A stretch of 23,096 nucleotides of DNA from Liolophura sinensis (Eukaryota > Mollusca > Polyplacophora > Chitonida > Chitonidae): the NCBI RefSeq assembly GCF_032854445.1, contig NW_027018472.1:1-23096 (forward strand). Direction: 5' to 3'. Positions within the stretch are counted from its first letter, which is position 1. Each line of letters starts with the position of its first letter. Shown here piece by piece: positions 1-10,604 of the stretch. Under the pieces are notes generated by a model, which saw only the letters and a program-made list of their open reading frames with translations, was not told the origin of the DNA and made no database searches. Both the position numbers and the translations under genes were made by a program.

Positions 1-200
1 AAGTATTGGTCCGAGAGCAACGCGGTTTGCACCATTCGATTTCTCGTCACAAAATACGTCGGATTAGCCTCTTACCAGCAGGCATTGGAACATTTTTTCC
101 ACTTTTGGATTTTTGCCTTGTCCTTTTGCTAATTGAAATCGGCTACATGTACTATGTACCATCGCGACTGGTCATTACTATATTCAACTTTTGATTATAA
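1..200 (+). repeat. Partial satellite monomer 0 (right end only)
   Basis: This is the last 200 bp of a monomer cut by the window edge. It has ccaTtcg, ggAacatt and actatGtacc, and private changes 'ggtccgag', 'cagcaggcatt' and 'gccttgtcc'. The A/B block lies outside the window. Confidence 0.95.
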
Positions 201-743
201 GTTATGTGCCCTTCGGTAGCCCAGAAGACGTCAAATCTTGGGCCAAGCCCATTTAACTCACCCAGCAAATGTCTTACTTCTAAGTCGAAGATAAACTCAA
301 TGTCCTTTATCTACATGTAGAAAAACCACACCATTTTTATATAAAAAAACACAAGGTACTTGATACAGTCTGCTGTAAAAAGTACAATTGACACTGACCT
401 ACATCAATAAGGTGCCAAAAGATGCGCAATTGGGTCAGGCATCTCAGTGTTGAAAATTGCAAATTTCCTGGTTTCCATGGAGTAAGAGCCGTTGCTGGGC
501 ACGTGATTTTGACATAAATGATGATTCAATTGTGGCTACAGCCAAAAGTATTGGTCGGAGAGCAACGCGGTTTGCACCATTCGATTTCTCGTCACAAAAA
601 TACGTCGATTAGCACTCTTACCAGCAGCATTGAACATTTTTTCCACTTTGGATTTTTGTCTGGTCCTTTTGCTAATTGAAATCGGCTACATGTACTATGT
701 ACCATCGCGACTGGTCATTACTATATTCAACTTTTGATTATAA
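201..743 (+). repeat. Satellite monomer 1, A-type
   Basis: Length 543, the shortest complete copy. Markers: gataaaCtc, A block with an extra A, ggtgC, gggT, s1, ccaTtcg, ggAacatt, 'tttttgtctgg'. Several single-base losses lie between 235 and 660, for example 'cttgggcc', 'ctcagtgttgaaaattg' and 'gtcgattagc'. Confidence 0.95.
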
Positions 744-1290
744 GTTATGTGCCCTTCGGTAGCCCAGAAGACGTCAAATCTTTGGGCCAAGCCCATTTAA
801 CTCACCCAGCAAATGTCTTACTTCTAAGTCGAAGATAAACTCAATGTCTTTATCTACATGTAGAAAAACCACACCATTTTTATATAAAAAAACACAAGGT
901 ACTTGATACAGTCTGCTGTAAAAAGTACAATTGAACACTGACCCACATCAATAAGGTGTCAAGAGATTGCGCAATTGGGTTCAGGCATCTCCAGGTGTTG
1001 AAAAATTGCAAATTTCCTTGGTTCCATGAAGTAAGAGCCGTTGCTGGGCACGTGATTTTGACATAAATGATCATTCAATGTGGCTACAGCCAAAAGTATT
1101 GGTCGGAGAGCAACGCGGTTTGCACCATTCGATTTCTCGTCAAAAATACGTCGGATTAGCCTCTTACCAGCAGCATTGGAACATTTTTTCCACTTTTGGA
1201 TTTTGCCTGGTCCTTTTGCTAATTGAAATCGGCTACATGTACTATGTACCATCGCGACTGGTCATTACTATATTCAACTTTTGATTATAA
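744..1290 (+). repeat. Satellite monomer 2, A-type
   Basis: Length 547. Markers: gataaaCtc, A block, ggtgT, gggT, spacer s5, ccaTtcg, ggAacatt. Private changes include 'caagagattgcgc', 'gttccatgaag' and 'ctcgtcaaaaatacg'. Confidence 0.95.
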
Positions 1291-1840
1291 GTTATGTGCC
1301 CTTCGGTAGCCCAGAAGACGTCAAATCTTTGGGCCAACCCATTTAACTCACCCAGCAAATGTCTTACTTCTAAGTCGAAGATAAACTCAATGTCTTTATC
1401 TACATGTAGAAAAACCACACCATTTTTATATAAAAAACACAAGGTACTTGATACAGTCTGGTGTAAAAAGTACAATTGAACACTGACCCACATCAATAAG
1501 GTGTCAAAAGATGCGCAATTGGGTCAGGCATCTCCAGGTGTTGAAAAATTGCAAATTTCCTTTGTTTCCATGGAGTAAGAGCCGTTGCTGGGCACGTGAT
1601 TTTGACATAAATGATGATTCAATTGTGGCTACAGCCAAAAGTATTGGTCGGAGAGCAACGCGGTTTGCACCATTCGATTTCTCGTCACAAAATACGTCGG
1701 ATTAGCCTCTTACCAGCAGCATTGGAACATTTTTTCCACTTTTGGATTTTTGCCTGGTCCTTTTTGCTAATTGAAATCGACTACATGTACTATGTACCAT
1801 CGCGACTGGTCATTACTATATTCAACTTTTGATTTTATAA
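1291..1840 (+). repeat. Satellite monomer 3, A-type
   Basis: Length 550. Markers: gataaaCtc, A block with private 'gtctggtg', ggtgT, gggT, s1, ccaTtcg, ggAacatt. Private: 'gggccaaccc' (one base lost), 'aaatcgactac' and a TT insertion in 'gattttataa'. Confidence 0.95.
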
Positions 1841-2387
1841 GTTATGTGCCCTTCGGTAGCCCAGAAGACGTCAAATCTTTGGGCCAAGCCCATTTAACTC
1901 ACCCAGCAAATGTCTTACTTCTAAGTCGAAGATGAACTCAATGTCTTTATCTACATGTAGAAAAACCACACCATTTTTATATAAAAAACACAAGGTACTT
2001 GATACAGTCTGCTGTAAAAAGTACAATTGAACACTGACCCACATCAATAAGGTGCCAAAAGATGCGCAATTGGGCCAGGCATCTCCAGGTGTTGAAAAAT
2101 TGCAATTTCCTTGGTTTCCATGGAGTAAGAGCCGTTGCTGGGCACGTGATTTTGACACAAAAAAATCATTCAATTGTGGCTACAGCCAAAAGTATTGGTC
2201 GGAGAGCAACGCGGTTTGCACCACTCGATTTCTCGTCACAAAATACGTCGGATTAGCCTCTTACCAGCAGCATTGGAACATTTTTCCACTTTTGGATTTT
2301 TGCCTGGTCCTTTTGCTAATTGAAATCGGCTACATGTACTATGTACCATCGCGACTGGTCATTACTATATTCAACTTTTGATTATAA
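1841..2387 (+). repeat. Satellite monomer 4, A-type
   Basis: Length 547. Markers: private 'gatgaactc', A block, ggtgC, gggC, spacer s2 preceded by 'gacac', ccaCtcg, ggAacatt. This is the first copy from the left with the s2/ccaCtcg pair. Confidence 0.95.
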
Positions 2388-2932
2388 GTTATGTGCCCTT
2401 CGGTAGCCCAGAAGACGTCAAATCTTTGGGCCAAGCCCATTTAACTCACCCAGCAAATGTCTACTTCTAAGTCGAAGATAAAGTCAATGTCTTTATCTAC
2501 ATGTAGAAAAACCACACCATTTTAAATAAAAACCACAAGATACTTAATAGAGTCTGCTGTAAAAAGTACAATTGAACACTGACCCACATCAATAAGGTGC
2601 CAAAAGATGCGCAATTGGGTCAGGCATCTCCAGGTGTTGAAAAATTGCAAATTTCCCTGGTTTCCATGGAGTAAGAGCCGTTGCTGGGCACGTGATTTTG
2701 ACACAAAAAATCATTCAATTGTGGCTACAGCCAAAAGTATTGGTCGGAGAGCAACGCGGTTTGCACCACTCGATTTCTCGTCACAAAATACGTCGGATTA
2801 GCCTCTTACCAGCAGCATTGGAACATTTTTTCCACTTTTGGATTTTGCCTGGTCCTTTTGCTAATTGAAATCGGCTACATGTACTATGTACCATCGCGAC
2901 TGGTCATTACTATATTCAACTTTTGATTATAA
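2388..2932 (+). repeat. Satellite monomer 5, B-type
   Basis: Length 545. Markers: gataaaGtc, B block (one T fewer before it), ggtgC, gggT, 'tttccctgg', spacer s2 preceded by 'gacac', ccaCtcg, ggAacatt. It shares the s2/ccaCtcg half with monomer 4 although its A/B block differs. Confidence 0.95.
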
Positions 2933-3480
2933 GTTATGTGCCCTTCGGTAGCCCAGAAGACGTCAAATCTTTGGGCCAAGCCCATTTAACTCACCCAGCA
3001 AATGTCTTACTTCTAAGTCGAAGATAAAGTCAATGTCTTTATCTACATGTAGAAAAACCACACCATTTTTAAATAAAAACCACAAGATACTTAATAGAGT
3101 CTGCTGTAAAAAGTACAATTGAACACTGACCCACATCAATAAGGTGCCAAAAGATGCACAATTGGGCCAGGCATCTCCAGGTGTTGAAAAATTGTAAATT
3201 TCCTTGGTTTCCATGGAGTAAGAGCCGTTGCTGGGCACGTGATTTTGACATAAATGATGATTCAATTGTGGCTACAGCCAAAAGTATTGGTCGGAGAGCA
3301 ACGCGGTTTGCACCATTCGATTTCTCGTCACAAAATACGTCGGATTAGCCTCTTACCAGCAGCATTGGAACATTTTTTCCACTTTTGGATTTTTGCCTGG
3401 TCCTTTTGCTAATTGAAATCGGCTACATGTACTATGTACCATCGCGACTGGTCATTACTATATTCAACTTTTGATTATAA
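2933..3480 (+). repeat. Satellite monomer 6, B-type
   Basis: Length 548. Markers: gataaaGtc, B block, ggtgC, gggC, attgT, s1, ccaTtcg, ggAacatt. A CpG is lost in 'gatgcacaattg' (gcgc to gcac). Confidence 0.95.
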
Positions 3481-4027
3481 GTTATGTGCCCTTCGGTAGC
3501 CCAGAAGACGTCAAATCTTTGGGCCAAGCCATTTAACTCACCCAGCAAATGTCTTACTTCTAAGTCGAAGATAAACTCAATGTCTTTATCTACATGTAGA
3601 AAAACCACACCATTTTTATATAAAAAACACAAGGTACTTGATACAGTCTGCTGTAAAAAGTACAATTGAACACTGACCCACATCAATAAGGTGTCAAAAG
3701 ATGCGCAATTGGGTCAGGCATCTCCAGGTGTTGAAAAATTGCAAATTTCCTTGGTTTCCATGGAGTAAGAGCCGTTGCTGGCACGTGATTTTGACATAAA
3801 TGATGATTCAATTGTGGCTACAGCCAAAAGTATTGGTCGGAGAGCAACGCGGTTTGCACCATTCGATTTCTCATCACAAAATACGTCGGATTAGCCTCTT
3901 ACCAGCAGCATTGGAGCATTTTTTCCACTTTTGGATTTTTTGCCTGGTCCTTTTGCTAATTGAAATCGGCTACATGTACTATATACCATCGCGACTGGTC
4001 ATTACTATATTCAACTTTTGATTATAA
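3481..4027 (+). repeat. Satellite monomer 7, A-type, alpha-like
   Basis: Length 547. Markers: gataaaCtc, A block, ggtgT, gggT, s1, 'tctcatcac', ggGcatt, actatAtacc. The last three variants also define the alpha position of the downstream trimer (monomers 11 and 14), but here ggtgT replaces ggtgC. First copy of an 11-monomer pure A-type run. Confidence 0.95.
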
Positions 4028-4574
4028 GTTATGTGCCCTTCGGTAGCCCAGAAGACGTCAAATCTTTGGGCCAAGCCCATTTAACTCACCCAGCAAATGT
4101 CTTACTTCTAAGTCGAAGATAAACTCAATGTCTTTATCTACATGTAGAAAAACCACACCATTTTTATATAAAAAACACAAGGTACTTGATACAGTCTGCT
4201 GTAAAAAGTACAATTGAACACTGACCCACATCAATAAGGTGTCAAAAGATGCGCAATTGGGTCAGGCATCTCCAGGTGTTGAAAAATTGCAAATTTCCTT
4301 GGTTTCCATGGAGTAAGAGCCGTTGCTGGGCACGTGATTTTGACATAAATGATGATTCAATTGTGGCTACAGCCAAAAGTATTGGTCGGAGAGCAACGCG
4401 GTTTGCACCATTCGATTTCTCGTCACAAAATACGTCGGATTAGCCTCTTACCAGCAGCATTGGAACATTTTTCCACTTTTGGATTTTTGCCTGGTCCTTT
4501 TGCTAATTGAAATCGGCTACATGTACTATATACCATCGCGACTGGTCATTACTATATTCAACTTTTGATTATAA
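4028..4574 (+). repeat. Satellite monomer 8, A-type, alpha/beta mosaic
   Basis: Length 547. Markers: gataaaCtc, A block, ggtgT, gggT, s1, 'tctcgtcac', ggAacatt, but actatAtacc at its end. It has only the distal alpha variant, so it looks like a recombinant between an alpha and a beta copy. Confidence 0.93.
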
Positions 4575-5121
4575 GTTATGTGCCCTTCGGTAGCCCAGAA
4601 GACGTCAAATCTTTGGGCCAAGCCCATTTAACTCACCCAGCAAATGTCTTACTTCTAAGTCGAAGATAAACTCAATGTCTTTATCTACATGTAGAAAAAC
4701 CACACCATTTTTATATAAAAAACACAAGGTACTTGATACAGTCTGCTGTAAAAAGTACAATTGAACACTGACCCACATCAATAAGGTGTCAAAAGATGCG
4801 CATTGGGTCAGGCATCTCCAGGTGTTGAAAAATTGCAAATTTCCTTGGTTTCCATGGAGTAAGAGCCGTTGCTGGGCACGTGATTTTGACATAAATGATG
4901 ATTCAATTGTGGCTACAGCCAAAAGTATTGGTCGGAGAGCAACGCGGTTTGCACCATTCGATTTCTCGTCACAAAATACGTCGGATTAGCCTCTTACCAG
5001 CAGCATTGGAACATTTTTTCCACTTTTGGATTTTTGCCTGGTCCTTTTGCTAATTGAAATCGGCTACATGTACTATGTACCATCGCGACTGGTCATTACT
5101 ATATTCAACTTTTGATTATAA
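4575..5121 (+). repeat. Satellite monomer 9, A-type, beta
   Basis: Length 547. Markers: gataaaCtc, A block, ggtgT, gggT, s1, 'aaatacgtcgg', ggAacatt, actatGtacc. It matches monomers 12 and 15. Private: 'gatgcgcattggg' (one base lost). Confidence 0.95.
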
Positions 5122-5668
5122 GTTATGTGCCCTTCGGTAGCCCAGAAGACGTCAAATCTTTGGGCCAAGCCCATTTAACTCACCCAGCAAATGTCTTACT
5201 TCTAAGTCGAAGATAAACTCAATGTCTTTATCTACATGTAGAAAAACCACACCATTTTTATATAAAAAACACAAGGTACTTGATACAGTCTGCTGTAAAA
5301 AGTACAATTGAACACTGACCCACATCAATAAGGTGTCAAAAGATGCGCAATTGGGTCAGGCATCTCCAGGTGTTGAAAAATTGCAAATTTCCTTGGTTTC
5401 CATGGAGTAAGAGCGTTGCTGGGCACGTGATTTTGACATAAATGATGATTCAATTGTGGCTACAGCCAAAAGTATTGGTCGGAGAGCAACGCGGTTTGCA
5501 CCATTCGATTTCTCGTCACAAAATAAGTCGGATTAGCCTCTTACCAGCAGCATTGGAACATTTTTTCCACTTTTGGATTTTTGCCTGGTCCTTTTGCTAA
5601 TTGAAATCGGCTACATGTACTATGTACCATCGCGACTGGTCATTACTATATTCAACTTTTGATTATAA
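5122..5668 (+). repeat. Satellite monomer 10, A-type, gamma
   Basis: Length 547. Beta-like markers but with 'aaataagtcgg' in place of 'aaatacgtcgg'. That variant occurs only here and in monomers 13 and 16, always three monomers apart. Private: 'gagcgttg' (one base lost). Confidence 0.95.
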
Positions 5669-6216
5669 GTTATGTGCCCTTCGGTAGCCCAGAAGACGTC
5701 AAATCTTTGGGCCAAGCCCATTTAACTCACCCAGCAAATGTCTTACTTCTAAGTCGAAGATAAACTCAATGTCTTTATCTACATGTAGAAAAACCACACC
5801 ATTTTTATATAAAAAACACAAGGTACTTGATACAGTCTGCTGTAAAAAGTACAATTGAACACTGACCCACATCAATAAGGTGCCAAAAGATGCGCAATTG
5901 GGTCAGGCATCTCCAGGTGTTGAAAAATTGCAAATTTCCTTGGTTTCCATGGAGTAAGAGCCGTTGCTGGGCACGTGATTTTGACATAAATGATGATTCA
6001 ATTGTGGCTACAGCCAAAAGTATTGGTCGGAGAGCAACGCGGTTTGCACCATTCGATTTCTCATCACAAAATACGTCGGATTAGCCTCTTACCAGCAGCA
6101 TTGGAGCATTTTTTCCACTTTTGGATTTTTGCCTGGTCCTTTTGCTAATTGAAATCGGCTACATGTACTATATACCATCGCGACTGGTCATTACTATATT
6201 CAACTTTTGATTATAA
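5669..6216 (+). repeat. Satellite monomer 11, A-type, alpha
   Basis: Length 548. Alpha set: ggtgC, 'tctcatcac', ggGcatt, actatAtacc, together with gataaaCtc, A block, gggT and s1. It is nearly identical to monomer 14. Confidence 0.96.
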
Positions 6217-6762
6217 GTTATGTGCCCTTCGGTAGCCCAGAAGACGTCAAATCTTTGGGCCAAGCCCATTTAACTCACCCAGCAAATGTCTTACTTCTAA
6301 GTCGAGATAAACTCAATGTCTTTATCTACATGTAGAAAAACCACACCATTTTTATATAAAAAACACAAGGTACTTGATACAGTCTGCTGTAAAAAGTACA
6401 ATTGAACACTGACCCACATCAATAAGGTGTCAAAAGATGCGCAATTGGGTCAGGCATCTCCAGGTGTTGAAAAATTGCAAATTTCCTTGGTTTCCATGGA
6501 GTAAGAGCAGTTGCTGGGCACGTGATTTTGACATAAATGATGATTCAATTGTGGCTACAGCCAAAAGTATTGGTCGGAGAGCAACGCGGTTTGCACCATT
6601 CGATTTCTCGTCACAAAATACGTCGGATTAGCCTCTTACCAGCAGCATTGGAACATTTTTTCCACTTTTGGATTTTTGCCTGGTCCTTTTGCTAATTGAA
6701 ATCGGCTACATGTACTATGTACCATCGCGACTGGTCATTACTATATCAACTTTTGATTATAA
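6217..6762 (+). repeat. Satellite monomer 12, A-type, beta
   Basis: Length 546. Beta markers (ggtgT, 'aaatacgtcgg', ggAacatt, actatGtacc). Private: 'gtcgagataa' and 'ctatatcaac' (one base lost in each) and 'gagcagttg' (C to A). Confidence 0.95.
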
Positions 6763-7311
6763 GTTATGTGCCCTTCGGTAGCCCAGAAGACGTCAAATCT
6801 TTGGGCCAAGCCCATTTAACTCACCCAGCAAATGTCTTACTTCTAAGTCGAAGATAAACTCAATGTCTTTATCTACATGTAGAAAAACCACACCATTTTT
6901 ATATAAAAAACACAAGGTACTTGATACAGTCTGCTGTAAAAAAGTACAATTGAACACTGACCCACATCAATAAGGTGTCAAAAGATGCGCAATTGGGTCA
7001 GGCATCTCCAGGTGTTGAAAAATTGCAAATTTCCTTGGTTTCCATGGAGTAAGAGCCGTTGCTGGGCACGTGATTTTGACATAAATGATGATTCAATTGT
7101 GGCTACAGCCAAAAGTATTGGTCGGAGAGCAACGCGGTTTGCACCATTCGATTTCTCGTCACAAAATAAGTCGGATTAGCCTCTTACCAGCAGCATTGGA
7201 ACATTTTTTCCACTTTTGGATTTTTCCCTGGTCCTTTTGCTAATTGAAATCGGCTACATGTACTATGTACCATCGCGACTGGTCATTACTATATTCAACT
7301 TTTGATTATAA
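6763..7311 (+). repeat. Satellite monomer 13, A-type, gamma
   Basis: Length 549. Gamma variant 'aaataagtcgg' with ggtgT, A block and s1. It differs from gamma copies 10 and 16 by tttCcctgg and by an extra A in 'gtaaaaaagtac'. Confidence 0.95.
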
Positions 7312-7858
7312 GTTATGTGCCCTTCGGTAGCCCAGAAGACGTCAAATCTTTGGGCAAGCCCATTTAACTCACCCAGCAAATGTCTTACTTCTAAGTCGAA
7401 GATAAACTCAATGTCTTTATCTACATGTAGAAAAACCACACCATTTTTATATAAAAAACACAAGGTACTTGATACAGTCTGCTGTAAAAAGTACAATTGA
7501 ACACTGACCCACATCAATAAGGTGCCAAAAGATGCGCAATTGGGTCAGGCATCTCCAGGTGTTGAAAAATTGCAAATTTCCTTGGTTTCCATGGAGTAAG
7601 AGCCGTTGCTGGGCACGTGATTTTGACATAAATGATGATTCAATTGTGGCTACAGCCAAAAGTATTGGTCGGAGAGCAACGCGGTTTGCACCATTCGATT
7701 TCTCATCACAAAATACGTCGGATTAGCCTCTTACCAGCAGCATTGGAGCATTTTTTCCACTTTTGGATTTTTGCCTGGTCCTTTTGCTAATTGAAATCGG
7801 CTACATGTACTATATACCATCGCGACTGGTCATTACTATATTCAACTTTTGATTATAA
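7312..7858 (+). repeat. Satellite monomer 14, A-type, alpha
   Basis: Length 547. Same alpha set as monomer 11. The only difference I found is one C lost in 'tttgggcaagccc'. Confidence 0.96.
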
Positions 7859-8405
7859 GTTATGTGCCCTTCGGTAGCCCAGAAGACGTCAAATCTTTGG
7901 GCCAAGCCCATTTAACTCACCCAGCAAATGTCTTACTTCTAAGTCGAAGATAAACTCAATGTCTTTATCTACATGTAGAAAAACCACACCATTTTTATAT
8001 AAAAAACACAAGGTACTTGATACAGTCTGCTGTAAAAAGTACAATTGAACACTGACCCACATCAATAAGGTGTCAAAAGATGCGCAATTGGGTCAGGCAT
8101 CTCCAGGTGTTGAAAAATTGCAAATTTCCTTGGTTTCCATGGAGTAAGAGCCGTTGCTGGGCACGTGATTTTGACATAAATGATGATTCAATTGTGGCTA
8201 CAGCCAAAAGTATTGGTCGGAGAGCAACGCGGTTTGCACCATTCGATTTCTCGTCACAAAATACGTCGGATTAGCCTCTTACCAGCAGCATTGGAACATT
8301 TTTTCCACTTTTGATTTTTGCCTGGTCCTTTTGCTAATTGAAATCGGCTACATGTACTATGTACCATCGCGACTGGTCATTACTATATTCAACTTTTGAT
8401 TATAA
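7859..8405 (+). repeat. Satellite monomer 15, A-type, beta
   Basis: Length 547. Beta markers. Private: one G lost in 'cttttgatttttgcc'. Its A block is at 7997-8025 and can serve as a reference copy. Confidence 0.96.
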
Positions 8406-8954
8406 GTTATGTGCCCTTCGGTAGCCAGAAGACGTCAAATCTTTGGGCCAAGCCCATTTAACTCACCCAGCAAATGTCTTACTTCTAAGTCGAAGATAAA
8501 CTCAATGTCTTTATCTACATGTAGAAAAACCACACCATTTTTATATAAAAAACACAAGGTACTTGATACAGTCTGCTGTAAAAAGTACAATTGAACACTG
8601 ACCCACATCAATAAGGTGTCAAAAGATGCGCAATTGGGTCAGGCATCTCCAGGTGTTGAAAAATTGCAAATTTCCTTGTTTCCATGGAGTAAGAGCCGTT
8701 GCTGGGCACGTGATTTTGACATAAATGATGATTCAATTGTGGCTACAGCCAAAAAGTATTGGTCGGAGAGCAACGCGGTTTGCACCATTCGATTTCTCGT
8801 CACAAAATAAGTCGGATTAGCCTCTTACCAGCAGCATTGGAACATTTTTTTCCACTTTTGGATTTTTGCCTGGTCCTTTTGCTAATTGAAATCGGCTACA
8901 TGTTACTATGTACCATCGCGACTGGTCATTACTATATTCAACTTTTGATTATAA
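8406..8954 (+). repeat. Satellite monomer 16, A-type, gamma
   Basis: Length 549. Gamma variant 'aaataagtcgg'. It differs from other gamma copies almost only by one-base indels ('gtagccagaag', 'ccttgtttcc', 'ccaaaaagta', 'catgttactatg'). Confidence 0.95.
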
Positions 8955-9504
8955 GTTATGTGCCCTTCGGTAGCCCAGAAGACGTCAAATCTTTGGGCCA
9001 AGCCCATTTAACTCCACCAGCAAATGTCTTACTTCTAAGTCGAAGATAAACTCAATGTCTTTATCTACATGTAGAAAAACCACACCATTTTTATATAAAA
9101 AACACAAGGTACTTGATACAGCCTGCTGTAAAAAGTACAATTGAAACACTGACCCACATCAATAAGGTGTCAAAGATGGCGCAATTGGGTCAGGCATCTC
9201 CAGGTGTTGAAAAATTGCAAATTTCCTTGGTTTCCATGGAGTAAGAGCCGTTGCTGGGCACGTGATTTTGACATAAATGATGATTCAATTCTGGCTACAG
9301 CCAAAAGTATTGGTCGGAGAGCAACGCGGTTTGCACCATTCGATTTCTCGTCACAAAATACGTCGGATTAGCCTCTTACCAGCAGCATTGGAACATTTTT
9401 TCCACTTTTGGATTTTTGCCTGGTCCTTTTTGCTAATTGAAATCGGCTACATGTACTATGTACCATCGCGACTGGTCATTACTATATTCAACTTTTGATT
9501 ATAA
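8955..9504 (+). repeat. Satellite monomer 17, A-type
   Basis: Length 550. Last copy of the pure A-type run. Markers: gataaaCtc, ggtgT, gggT, s1, ccaTtcg, ggAacatt. An alpha copy would be expected here by trimer phase, but the alpha variants are absent. Private: 'actccaccagc', 'gatacagcctg', 'caaagatggcgc', 'attctggc'. Confidence 0.95.
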
Positions 9505-10053
9505 GTTATGTGCCCTTCGGTAGCCCAGAAGACGTCAAATCTTTGGGCCAAGCCCATTTAACTCACCCAGCAAATGTCTTACTTCTAAGTCGAAGATAAA
9601 GTCAATGTCTTTATCTACATGTAGAAAAACCACACCATTTTTAAATAAAAACCTCAAGATACTTAATAGAGTCTGCTGTAAAAAGTACAATTGAACACTG
9701 ACCCACATCAATAAGGTGCCAAAAGATGCGCAATTGGGCCAGGCATCTCCAGGTGTTGAAAAATTGCAAATTTTCCTTGGTTTCCATGGAGTAAGAGCCG
9801 TTGCTGGGGGCACGTGATTTTGACATAATTGATCATTCAATTGTGGCTACAGCCAAAAGTATTGGTCGGAGAGCAACGCGGTTTGCACCACTCGATTTCT
9901 CATCACAAAATACGTCGGATTAGCCTCTTACAGCAGCATTGGAGCATTTTTTCCACTTTTGGAATTTTCCCTGGTCCTTTTGCTAATGAAATCGGCTACA
10001 TGTACTATGTACCATCGCGACTGGTCATTACTATATTCAACTTTTGATTATAA
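9505..10053 (+). repeat. Satellite monomer 18, B-type
   Basis: Length 549. Markers: gataaaGtc, B block with private 'aacctcaag', ggtgC, gggC, s3, ccaCtcg, 'tctcatcac', ggGcatt, tttCcctgg. Indels include 'gctgggggcacg' and 'gctaatgaaatc'. Confidence 0.94.
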
Positions 10054-10604
10054 GTTATGTGCCCTTCGGGTAGCCAGAAGACGTCAAATCTTTGGGCCAA
10101 GCCATTTAACTCACCCAGCAAATGTCTTACTTCTAAGTCGAAGATAAACTCAATGTCTTTATCTACATGTAGAAAAACCACACCATTTTTATAATAAAAA
10201 ACACAAGGTACTTGATACAGTCTGCTGTAAAAAGTACAATTGAACACTGACCACACATCAATAAGGTGTCAAAAGATGCGCAATTGGGTCAGGCATCTCC
10301 AGGTGTTGAAAAATTGCAATTTCCTTGGTTTCCATGGAGTAAGAGCCGTTGCTGGGGCACGTAATTTTGAATAAATGATGATTCACATTGTGGCTACAGC
10401 CAAAAGTATTGGTCGGAGAGCAACGCGGTTTGCACCATTTCGATTTCTCGTCACAAATTACGTCGGGATTAGCCTCTTACCAGCAGCATTGGAACATTTT
10501 TTCCACTTTTGGATTTTTGCCTGGCCCTTTTGCTAATTGAAATCGGCTACATGTACTATGTACCATCGCGACTGGTCAATACTATATTCAACTTTTGATT
10601 ATAA
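10054..10604 (+). repeat. Satellite monomer 19, A-type
   Basis: Length 551. Markers: gataaaCtc, A block with insertion 'tataataaaaa', ggtgT, gggT, degraded s1. Many private one-base indels: 'cttcgggtagccag', 'gaccacacatc', 'ttgaataaatg', 'ttcacattg', 'accatttcg', 'cgtcgggatt'. Confidence 0.93.

Larger units (their letters stand above)
4575..8954 (+). repeat. Left higher-order repeat: alpha-beta-gamma trimer, ~1642 bp
   Basis: Monomers 9-16 run beta, gamma, alpha, beta, gamma, alpha, beta, gamma. Alpha copies (11 and 14) carry ggtgC, 'tctcatcac', ggGcatt and actatAtacc. Gamma copies (10, 13 and 16) carry 'aaataagtcgg', whose positions (5521, 7164, 8805) are 1643 and 1641 bp apart. Between complete trimers 5669-7311 and 7312-8954 I noticed only two substitutions; all other differences are single-base indels. 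This indicates recent amplification in three-monomer steps. Monomers 7 and 8 are alpha-like and may be a decayed earlier copy. Confidence 0.85.

Noticed and set aside
7991-8010. TATA box of a functional promoter in A-type monomers
   Set aside because: TATATAAA is likely by chance in such A/T-rich DNA, and no supported gene lies downstream. I kept it only as part of the A/B block observation.
7859-8405. CENP-B box (pattern nTTCGnnnnAnnCGGGn) in the monomer
   Set aside because: I checked each TTCG on both strands of the consensus. The nearest case, on the minus strand at 'cttcgacttagaag', keeps TTCG and the A but lacks CGGG.
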